From positions 31,943,370 through 32,007,369 of the forward strand of contig NC_049904.1 in NCBI RefSeq assembly GCF_001411555.2: 64,000 nt of DNA. Direction: 5' to 3'. Made by a program: the position numbers and the translations under genes. This DNA is from Juglans regia. Taxonomy: Eukaryota > Streptophyta > Magnoliopsida > Fagales > Juglandaceae. The notes under the pieces were generated by a model, which was not told the DNA's origin, did no database searches, and was given only the letters and a program-made list of their open reading frames with translations. This document shows, one piece after another, positions 1 through 10,021 of this stretch (the first letter of the stretch is position 1; each line of letters starts with the position of its first letter).

Positions 1-1458
1 TGGCAAAGCATTACTGTTTTCTCTTTATTTTTCTCGTAATTTCATTTTCAAACATACAACGAATAATAATAGCTCACTTAAAAATATTTGTATTCCTCGT
101 CTTAATATTCTTTCTTATTTTCACTCCATGATCGAGTTACCTATGAGTGTAGTTGATGTCGCCCACCTTTATAGACAACTCAAATCAAGCCGCCTAACAA
201 GTTGCCGATGATAGTCACCGTCGGCCACCGTATAGCTAGCCCTAGGGCAGATTTGATATTGTCTTGTTTGGTTGACTGCCTCAATGCCTTCTCATACGCA
301 TGTTTGGCCACCTAGCACATGTACCGTCATAGTTGGCCACGCACGTGCATGGTGTTTACAACTTTACACACCATCATGTGGTTGTTTCACTAACATGATT
401 AAGGCTATTCATCCGGGTCGGTTTTTTTTCTAGTCCGGCCCGAAATCCGGATGAACAGTCCTAAACATGATTCTATCATTCACACACAATTAATTACATT
501 TTCTCCAACATAAATTGTCAGCAAAAGATTGAGAATAACAAAACAAATGAAGTTGCGACAGATTATTTACGATAATAACATATTCATCTTGACAAAAAAT
601 AATCATTTTTATTGAAAATAACTGGTCACAAATAAATATTTTTCTTGTAGTGACATACATACAAATCATGATCATCAAACATGGTCATTCAAATTCCACT
701 ACATAAAAAACATGTTATGATCGTAAGAAATGTACTTTAATTCATACCATAATATCATAGACATGTTATGTTTCCTGCCAAGCAAAAATCAAATAGAACA
801 TAATAACATGTATATATGTTCTGTACGTAATATTAGTTGTACGTGGCATGTTATAATGCATCAGCATTCATCACGATCAACACATTTGAAAGTGAAATAA
901 CATTGACGGAAAATTTGTCTGGAAAGCATAAAATCGAGAATCATGTTTTTCATGATCACATAAAAAACACAAATCATGCATACCATAGAACTTCTGTTCA
1001 AGCAAGCAAATAGTTTGACCGGTTCTAAAGCTTGAGGGTGACGTGAATTTGGCATGTTTCAACAATGTTAAAAACCAGTAGTTGGTCTTCTATCATACTG
1101 ATGAACGTGTCATGTTTTAAATGGTAATGTTAGGTAAAGCCTTAAATAGATAAATATCATATAAATTATTTATAAAAATTTGATCTCACTAATAAAAAAT
1201 AATTTATTTTATATTTTTTTAAAGTGAGATCTACTTTTTTATAATGGTTTGTATGAGACTTGTCTATTTAGAATTTGTAAAAATAATTTATTTATTATAA
1301 ATAATTTTACAGGTCAATAATTTGAATAAAAAATTACTTTAAATGTAATAAATTAATCAATGTGATAAAAATAATAATATTAAAGATGAAAATAATACTT
1401 ATTTAGTACTTTTTTGAAATCCATGTCAACCAAGCTTATGGAAGAATTCTTCGGCTTT
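1..1458. other. Intergenic AT-rich DNA, no gene seen
   Basis: No reading frame here resembles a known protein, and the longest open frames are short and AT-driven. It contains a 47-bp hairpin at 408-454. It also contains a fold-back element at about 1137-1285 with inverted arms near AAATAGATAAAT and TTGTCTATTTAGA, related to another copy at about 59075-59235. The rest shows nothing I can name. Confidence 0.6.
408..454. repeat. Short inverted repeat (hairpin)
   Basis: The left arm TTCATCCGGGTCGG faces the right arm CCGAAATCCGGATGAA across a T-rich loop, with one or two mismatches. It is GC-rich in an AT-rich setting, as in remnants of CCGG-rich non-autonomous DNA transposons. No target duplication was found. 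Confidence 0.45.
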
Positions 1459-1728
1459 TGTTAAAATATAAAATAAATAATAAAATCTACTTATTTCTAT
1501 TAATTTAAATTTTTAGAATAAGTAATGATTTCACATGATATCAGAGCAGAATCTTGAATTCAAATCTTTCTACATTCTATCTCATTTAATTAAATATTCT
1601 ATGTATTTGGTCATTTATTGATAGAGAGTTTAACCCACACATGAGGGTGAGTGTTAAGATATAAAATAAATAATAAAATCTATCTCTCTTTATTTATTTA
1701 AACTTTTAAAATAAGTTATGATTTAACA
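1459..1728 (+). mobile_element. Complete TRIM/SMART miniature LTR retrotransposon
   Basis: Two 77-bp direct repeats (1459-1535 and 1652-1728) begin TGTTAA and end ACA. Immediately after the left LTR, TGATATCAGAGC (1536-1547) matches the initiator-Met tRNA primer binding site TGGTATCAGAGC with one change. A purine-rich tract, ATGAGGGTGAG, directly precedes the right LTR. The 5-bp target duplication GCTTT lies at 1454-1458 and 1729-1733. The 270-bp total has no coding capacity, as expected for a TRIM, so it would need proteins from another copia-type element to move. A related copy lies at 17484-17742. Confidence 0.9.
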
Positions 1729-2215
1729 GCTTTAGAACCAAAAACTCTTCCCTTGAAATAGTAGGAGGTGCAATGCATTTAACCCAATGCCAAATTGTGA
1801 TTATTTTTATTTGGAGTTTTGCTTCATAACTTCCACCACACTCTACATTTTATATATTTTTTAAATTTTTTAAATTTTTAAATTTTTTGAGTTTATTATT
1901 TTTAAATTATTTTAAATTTTCTATTCATTATTCATATAATAAATATTTGATAAAAGAAAAAAATAATAAAAATTAAAAATAATGTAAAATATGGAGGGTT
2001 AAGAAATTGTAGAGATTTTATTCTTCTATTTGCCCTTTTGTACCACGCAAGGGCCAAAATTTATCATGTTAGCTCCATCACACGTGTCGTGTCCCTATCG
2101 CGTGTGAGTACACCTGTCGTTCATTCTCTCAATTCGAATCTTCGAATTTCTCGTCGGTGCCACACTGTCACCGTCTGGTCGTTCTCGTATTTGAGTTTCA
2201 ACTTTCAAGACCTAA

Positions 2216-2799
2216 GATCATCTCCATCCCATTCCCTATACTACTATTATTCTTAAATTATAAGAAAAATTTTAGGAAAAAGCTCAAAAATCCTCTCTCA
2301 TCCCATTCCCTATTTTAAGATTTTGATTTAAGAAATGAACAGTAATTCCCTAAATTATTTTTTATTAATATTTTATTCAAATAAATAAAATAAATTCTTT
2401 TTTCAATCAACTACATTTTCTCTTATACTCATATTTATTATACTTTTAAATAATATTTTTAAAAATAATTTAAATAATTACTAAAATATAAAAATAATAA
2501 TTTTAAAAATATTATTAAATCCTTAAAAAAATAATTTAAATTTTTATTTAAAATATTCACTATAATAATAGTTCAAAACATAAGAAAAAATATTAAGTAG
2601 TGAAGTTTGAAAATGGAAGTGAGAGAAAAAAGTAATAAAGTAATAATAGAAGAATATTATTTTAATAGAATAGAGAAAGGATAGGGAATGAGATGTAGAA
2701 GGTTTTTTAAAAATAAATAAAATTTAGGATAAAATTATAGGGAGTGTCCTTTTTAGCTAAAATTTAGGAAAAAATTTAGGGAATCGGATGGAAATGCTC
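2216..2799. mobile_element. PIF/Harbinger-like MITE, TAA target duplication
   Basis: The left end GATCATCTCCATCCCATTCC and the reverse complement of the right end, GAGCATTTCCATCCGATTCC, form TIRs of about 23 bp with a few mismatches. TAA flanks both sides (2213-2215 and 2800-2802). The inside is AT-rich and noncoding. The 3-bp TAA duplication is typical of PIF/Harbinger (Tourist) elements. Confidence 0.7.
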
Positions 2800-3654
2800 T
2801 AAACAAGTAGAAAACAGATATAAAATTTAAAATGCAAGACTATTATTCCAAGTTTGAATTATTTTATTTCATTTTTTATATTGACTTCAAAATCTATAAT
2901 TCTATTACTAATATGAAATATTTTGAATTAATTATAAAACCAGTATCTAAATTTTTGTAGTTTTGAAAAAAGTTACACAAGCTCAATATTTACATATAAT
3001 TACTCACTATTTTTTAAAAAAACTTGCAAATAAGTTCCAATGTCTAATACTCTAATTTTTTGAGCTTTACTATTCATTATCTACACCACACACTACATGT
3101 CACACTTATTTTTATTTTTTATTTTTCTTAAAAAATAATTTGTTTATTTTTTCTAAAATAGTTAGATTTTTTTACTCATCATCCATATACCACATATTTA
3201 TTAAAAAAAAAATTATGTTTGATATAAAAATGATTAGTTTAATTTTTCCAAATTCTTAATGGCATGATAATCAATTTACCATATTTTAAAAAACCATGAT
3301 CAAAATATTATAAATACTGAACATGTTTGGATTCGCAAGTCATCTCAAGTGGGTGGCAGGAAGGGAAGATAATCTTCCCACTTCCGTTTGGATATTAAAG
3401 AGTATTTTAAATGATTTGTAAATAATTTATGGATAATAATAAAATAATTTAAAAATATTGAAAACAATTGAATTTTCAAATAGACTGAGGAGAAGGAGTT
3501 CCTCTCCCACGTAGGTGATAAATGTGACATGTGCCAGATTTCATTGGCTGACACGTGTCATATTGCTGCGTGTGGCTTTTTATATCCTTCAAAAATAACG
3601 AGTGTTGGATTGAACATTGAAGCACTACATTTACTTTTTGAAGCTATATACTAA

Positions 3655-4059
3655 GGTCATGTTTGATAAACATGAGAATTTCTAAAATTTTCAAGACTTT
3701 TTTATAACTTTATTTTTAAATATCACTTCAACAAAAAATTATTTTCAATTTTAAATTTTCAACATATTGATATAATTATTACTCAAACACAAAAATCAAT
3801 ATAAATTTTATAAATTTCAAAACAAAATACAAAAATTAATACAAATTTTAAAATAAAAATAATATTAAAAAATTACATTCAAATAATTTTTTTACTTTAT
3901 CTATTCACTTTCACAAACTCCAATACAATATTTATTTTAAAATATTTTTTTATATTTTTTTTCTCACATTTCTTAGAATTCAATAAAATATATTTATATT
4001 CAAACTATTTTATTACTATTTACAAAATCTTAAAATATTTCAAGCATCCAAATATGCCC
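3655..4059. mobile_element. Tourist-like MITE (GTTTGGATA family), 405 bp
   Basis: The left end GGTCATGTTTGATAA and the reverse complement of the right end, GGGCATATTTGGATG, form imperfect TIRs. TAA lies immediately outside both ends (3652-3654, 4060-4062). It shares the AT-rich core of the other family members listed here. Confidence 0.7.
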
Positions 4060-4399
4060 TAATTCTACCAATGTTGATTACTTGGATAGCTTCCTACGAG
4101 ACTGAAAATCTAGTATTGATTTATAATAGATTTTGTAATTCTCTAATATTTTTTATAATTTTGTATAAAATAAAAAATATGATTATACGAGATTTGGAAT
4201 TTAAATTAGATGAAAATATTTATAATTTTAAGTTTTTATTTTATTTTTAGTTAAGTAAGACGAGGGTAATATAGATTGTAAACAGTTGTCTATGTATATA
4301 TATTGAAAAATTCTATTTATCATATTTACATTATATATTATGCATGAATTTTTATTTTTATTTTTATAAAATGTGTTATATAAACAATGAATAGAAAAA

Positions 4400-5353
4400 T
4401 ATAATTAATTTAGAAGAAATAAAATAAATAAATAAAAATTTGGTGTGTGGACGATGGATATCAAATTATATTGAGTTAAAACATAATAATAATCAAATAA
4501 ATAAAATATAAATGGAAGAACTTGATGAGCATCGAGCACGTTACGGGAAAACGAAAGCCGGTCTTCTCGCTTCGCGAATTGAATTCGACCGCTTCTTCCC
4601 CAGTTTCTTCTTCTAGGACTCTCTCTCCTACAGGCTACAAATATGAGAATGCTACCCAACTCTTCTCGCAACTTCTTCTACCGCGCTTTCTTTTCTTTCC
4701 TTCCCAAGTTCGTTCTGATTTGATTTTTTTTATACCTTAAGAGGTAGGAAAAGCACACGCGCGGACATTGGAAAGGTGGGCTTTCGTTTCATTGATCCTT
4801 TCTCACATACCTCAAGAAAAGAAGCTTTAATTTTTTGGCAGAGAGAGTGTTGCTTATTCATAGGTGCCCGGGTCTCAATCTGTTTGATTTAGTTCAGTTT
4901 CGTTTTTCCTTTTTCCCCGGTGCATTGTTCACTGCCATTGGTTACAATCAATTCTTGGATCCATATAGTTTGCTAGATTGGTTATTTGGCTCTCTCTCTC
5001 TCAAGGATTTTTGGATTTCAAATAAGATTAGCATGGGTGTTCGCAATGGCATGCCGTGGACTTTGTAATTCTTGTGCGTATTTGTATTGCATTCGAAACA
5101 TTAATGTGCATCTGCATCTTAATTTCTGGAGTCTGTTTTTGGTTTTATGCACTTCAAGTTGGGAATTTTTCGCCTATATTTTGTCGGCGTATCTCATAGT
5201 GTTTGATTGCTTCAATAGAGTTTCTGCCTTTATGCACCTACAAGCTACGATTTTGCATATGTTGTTACATCCAGAAGCTTGAGTGTATTCTTATATCTTT
5301 TCATGTATGTTCATCAGGGAAAATCTAGAATTGGAGGCAATATAGATTTCTCC
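4400..5353 (+). promoter_or_regulatory. Promoter and 5' UTR region of the guanylate kinase gene
   Basis: The pyrimidine-rich stretch at about 4570-4800 (repeated TTCTTC and CTCTC) is typical of a plant 5' UTR. A polypyrimidine acceptor, TTCATCAG, ends at 5318 and would start the exon that carries the ATG at 5354. The transcription start and the upstream donor are not resolved. Short ORFs here (4522-4740, 4835-5068, 4986-5282) look like UTR or intron noise. Confidence 0.45.
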
Positions 5354-7982
5354 ATGGTGAGCCTTTAATATTAATTTTCAGCTGTCATTTTGGATAAAAT
5401 TTTATTGTAAAAATGCATACTTTCTCATGGATTGCAATTAAATAATGATGTCTAAATGTGGATCAAAGAGATTGCTTTCTTGTAATTTGGATGTCTATTT
5501 TCTTGTGGTCATTAGGGTGAAGCCCCGGCCTTCATTGTTGATGATCTGCCGACAGGATTTCCAAATGGTTTTGATTTTAAATCTAAGGGATGTACAACAG
5601 CCACTATCATCGGCAATAAAGAAGTATGATGATCTAATTTATAATATCTAATATCCTATACTGTCACTCTTTGTGCTTTAGTGATCCTGCGGCTGAATCA
5701 TATTCCCAATTGGAAATTGTCCTTGTATCTTTTTTACAGTATCTGATTGGTGGTGACCATGATGAATCATCAACAGTTGGAGTTCAGATTTTTGACCAAA
5801 CTAGAGGCGAATTGTAAGTTTATAGTTCTATCTTAAAGATAGTATCTTTGGAGTTGCTTCATTCAGGTGCAGTTCCTGACTTCTGGAAGAATTTGCAGGG
5901 TAAATCCTACTGTGCTGGGAACACAACCCAAGCCATGTAAAGACCATTCAGCGGTGCTTTTAAATGAAGACAGGCTATTGATCATTAAGAGAGGCTCTAC
6001 CCCAGATGATTGCATTTGGTTTCTTGAGGTTACTATCTTGCCTGCTTGGATATTCATGTAGACATTTGGAAACCATGAAACATCTTTTAGCATCTGAAGT
6101 CGCTTACCAATATGATAAACTTGAAATGGCATATGATAACTGGGTCAGCACCAAAATGATAATTAAAATCCAAAAGGCTTTTTTTGAATACTTCAGAAAT
6201 ATAAATGGAATCATTCATTTTTCTTATTGTATTAAACCCCCTCTTAAAGTGTTTGATTTGTTTGAATATTTGGTAGGTGGACACCAAATATGTTAGGGAA
6301 CAGAGAAAAATATTGGGGACTGAGGTTGTTGCTTGGAGTAAGGCTGTGAGGGGCGATGCTGAGAAGCCGGTTGTTATTAGTGGTCCTTCTGGAGTAGGTA
6401 AGGGTACACTGATATCCATGCTCATGAAGGAATTCCCATCTATGTTTGGGTTCTCTGTGAGCCACACAACCCGGGCTCCAAGGGGCATGGAGAAGGATGG
6501 CGTTCATTACCACTTCACCGAACGAAGTGCTATGGAGAGAGAGATAAAAGATGGCAAGTTTCTTGAGTTTGCTTCTGTTCATGGAAATCTCTATGGAACT
6601 AGTGTTGAAGCTGTTGAAGTGGTAGCAGATGCAGGAAAGGTAAATATTTGTCTATTTGTTTTCTGAAAATGGTGAATGCTGGACGACGTTGTTTGGTCAT
6701 ATCATGGGATGACGTTTTTAATCATTCTTTTATTGGGTGATTATGGGAACTTTGTAAGTCGCACCCCCCCAATCAAGCATTGTGTTCCATAGTAAAATTA
6801 AATGGGTTTCTCTCTGCGAATCTGAAATGCTTTTGTCTGGTGACGATGTAGAGATGCATTCTTGACATCGACGTTCAAGGGGCTAGATCTGTGAGGGCAA
6901 GTTCTCTTGATGCTATATTCATCTTTGTCTGTCCACCATCAATGGAGGAACTTGAGAAGCGCCTCCGTGCAAGGTGAGTTAGAGATACATATTTATATAT
7001 TTTTCATCCTCAAATCTTGCCATCTTAATTCCAACTTGAAGACTGTAATTAGGGGAACTGAGACAGAGGAACAGATCCTGAAGCGACTCCGAAATGCTCA
7101 GGCAGAGATGGAGCAGGGGCAATCATCTGCAATCTTTGATCATATCTTGTATAATGATAATCTTGAAGAGTGTCACGAGAATCTTAAGGTAATCTTCAAT
7201 TGATCATCTACACACACAACACTTTTCTTGGACTCTGTGTTTTTAGTTTTCTCAGTGGCCAGTGAATAATTTCACTATTTAAGGCTAACATGTTCTGACA
7301 TAACAACTTTCATCTGCTGTAGAAACTCTTGGGCCTTGATGGAAATGTCACTGCTTCCCCTAAATCATGTAAGAACTAAGAAGTACCTTAAGTACATCAG
7401 TATCATGTTATCTGTGTTCCCATTGTTTCTTGTACATTCCATATGCCATTAAACTGAAGTTTAATAGTTTAAAACATCAATCCAGCACCCAAAGGGGTTG
7501 AGCTTCCTATGGACCTATCAATATCAAAAATTGATCAGAAAGTCATCATTAAATGCGAGAGTCCAGAACTAGAAACAGCATCAAAGAACTTGTAAGCTTT
7601 GTACTGATTATCTGTTTGATTTGGAAAATTCTATACACCATACTACCATCTCACTTTCATCCCACTAAGTATGATGTGACATATTTATCACTATTAAATG
7701 ATCATTTATTACATGTTTCTTTATCATCTAATGGTGATGAATGTGCCACATACCACTTAATATGATCAAAATAAGATGAGAGTGTGGTGTATAGCATTAC
7801 TCGTTTGATTAATACTTGATAGTGAGTTTTTAAATTTAATTACATGTATATGTGGGCTGAGCAGGATTGTGTTGGATTTGTCCTCACTCAAAGGAGGTGC
7901 ACCTGGACGGACAAGAGGTCTAGATGTTTATGCCATTGACTCATTTTCAGATGGCTTAAGTGGATTCAACCAGCCGACCTGA
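5354..7982 (+). CDS. AGK: Guanylate kinase (plant AGK type), 401 aa, ten coding exons
   Basis: It catalyses ATP-dependent phosphorylation of GMP or dGMP to the diphosphate, in purine nucleotide salvage. The coding exons are 5354-5356, 5516-5623, 5740-5813, 5899-6028, 6277-6639, 6852-6973, 7053-7188, 7323-7368, 7486-7591 and 7865-7982. All junctions are GT/AG and the frame is unbroken. The product starts [12 protein letters not shown]. Residues 1-105 form the beta-propeller-like N-terminal extension found in plant GKs. The P-loop GPSGVGKGT is at about 141-149, followed by the GMP-binding segment ([22 protein letters not shown]) and the lid region. The length is close to the Arabidopsis proteins (just under 390-400 aa). 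The first coding exon contributes only the ATG. The plant AGK type is usually cytosolic, and I see no transit peptide. The gene runs towards the NF-YA gene (tail to tail). Confidence 0.95.
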
Positions 7983-9900
7983 CAACTACCTTCCTTGGTA
8001 TACTAACTTGTGGTATCATTTCAAAAAGTTCTTTTCAATCTTTTATTCTATAACTTGAATTGGAAAAAGGTGAGAAAGCTCTGAATATTGTTATGTGAGA
8101 CCGTCGCATTGTTTTTTTTTTCTCCGTTTTCTCTCCCCTATTCTTTCCTTGTTTCAAAACACTCGAACAATCAGTATTCCCTAGATGGGCAATGAGAAAT
8201 GATTTGTGATTTCTGCGGCAACAAAGAAGGTACTTTCAGCCAGCTCGATAATATTTTGTCCCTCATAAAGCCTTTTGTCGGAGCCTTAACTCCAATTGTT
8301 CCATGCCCCGCCCACTTGCTACCTGTGACCTCACTTTGGGCCCCTCGCTCTGGAAACTCTCTGTAGAGTTAGGCCCCAACTTGCAGCAAAAGACACATAT
8401 GCCATCGCACTATCAGCGAAGCTTCTTCCTTTACAGTTTACAGCCTTGAGAAAAGCTGCCCCATGCCCAGTGAGTTCGGCATATTGACGTTGGAAATCAT
8501 AACTCATCACGCGCCTTACAAAACAGAGTATTTATCACATTTGACAGGCCTTTTTCCTCAACTTGGGTACTACATAGCAAAGCATGCTGTCAGTCAGGCA
8601 GTCATCCTTGTTTCTTCTCTCATCTGATTATTATAAATTTTTTAAATTTTTAAATAAAATATAATAAACAATTCAAATTTTTCAAATCTTAAAATAAAAA
8701 TAATATTCTAATAATATTTGATTTAACTTTCAACTCTTATCACCTCTCAACTCAATTCACTATCTAAATTTACTTTAAATCTAATCTCATCTAAAGTGAA
8801 TTCACTATTCAAATCTCCACATGCCAATTCACTTTCCAAATTTAACTTAAATCTAATCTCATATAAACTGAATATACTATCCAACTCTCTCCTAAAAGAC
8901 GTGCCAGTTCACTATAGGCCTCGTTTGTATTCGTAACCCATCTTAACTCATCTCATCATTATAATTTTTTTAAATTTTCACACAAAATATAATAAACAAT
9001 TCAACTTTTTTAAATTTCAAAACAACTTTCTCAAATTTCTACATAAAATATAATAAATAATTTAATTTTTATTTTACTATCACAAACTATTTCAACTCAT
9101 CTCAACTTATTTTTAAATCCAAGCCACTCTTAAATCTCTCATAGAAAACGTAATTGTGCAAACGTATATGGCCCATTAACCGCTGTACATTTTTTTCCCC
9201 CAATAGAGCAGTACAGGGGCAATTTTTTTTTTAACTTTTTTTTTTTTATAATACCCCTAAACATTTAAAAAAAAAAAATCATAACATTAGTAAAAAATAT
9301 TGACCTGACTTTACGTATTCTTTTCTCGATACTCTTTCGTATAATGTAACATGGGAAAAAACACACTTTCGACCACGCCTAGAAAAGCGAATATTTTCAA
9401 CAGAAGCAGTTTTGAGGATAATGCAAAACTTGCCGCCCAACCCCCCGGGTCCACAAATAGGCCCTCTTTAAAAATAAATTTAAAAATCATGTGATTCACC
9501 AACTCAAAAAAATTGTAGGTACCAATGTGTTACCTAAAACATATTCTAAACTCTAAAGAGACAAAAACCAAGGACAGCCCCTCCCATGCAACGGGTCCAG
9601 TTCGAATAACACCCCCCATCCACTCCCCAGTTTTTATAATCATCATTCCAATACCGTAATTCTGGGAAGGCTATCCTGCACCGACATAGTTCCTGCCTCC
9701 CCCCACTTATATCTAATCTAATAAATTATTAATAATGTATTAAAACCAAATACCCCTTTATATTTATTTCTTTAAAAAAAAAAAAAAAGAAAGGTACTGC
9801 CAAGTTGCAAATCGTCAAAGCTAAACACGAAACACAAAGGAAAAAAAAAATGTAACCTGCTCACTCTTCAAACAAAACCCCTACAACAGTCACTTTCTTT
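7983..9900. other. Intergenic DNA between convergent genes; MITE remnants
   Basis: The first 150-200 bp are probably guanylate kinase 3' UTR. Two GTTTGGATA-family MITE remnants lie at about 8630-8770 and 8925-9124, sharing the core ATAATTTTTTTAAATTTT and AATATAATAAACAATTC. Homopolymer A/T tracts occur at about 9220-9280 and 9770-9790. No coding evidence was seen; the ORF at 9311-9502 resembles nothing known. Confidence 0.55.
8925..9124. repeat. GTTTGGATA-family MITE remnant
   Basis: It runs from GGCCTCGTTTGTATTC to AATCCAAGCC with the family core between. The ends are inverted, but no clear TAA duplication remains. Confidence 0.55.
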
Positions 9901-9912
9901 GTACATGGGAGG

Positions 9913-9933
9913 AACACAAGAATGATTTGCCTG
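9913..9933 (-). promoter_or_regulatory. Candidate degraded miR169 target site in NF-YA 3' UTR
   Basis: Read on the mRNA strand this 21-mer starts CAGGCAAATCATTCTTG. It lies about 90 nt past the stop codon, where plant NF-YA transcripts carry miR169 sites. Against canonical miR169 it pairs well over the centre and miRNA 3' half, with one G:U. It mismatches at miRNA positions 1, 3 and 4, so cleavage may be weak or lost. Confidence 0.5.
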
Positions 9934-10021
9934 AGACCAGCCTTGCCTTGTCGATTGATGCTTTTTTCGTAAAAGAACACACACCCGATGAGGAAGAATA
10001 ACGTGAAGTTGTGTAAAAAGT

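Noticed and set aside
6087..6582. Minus-strand ORFs opposite guanylate kinase exon 5
   Set aside because: They are complement shadows of the kinase exon and intron.
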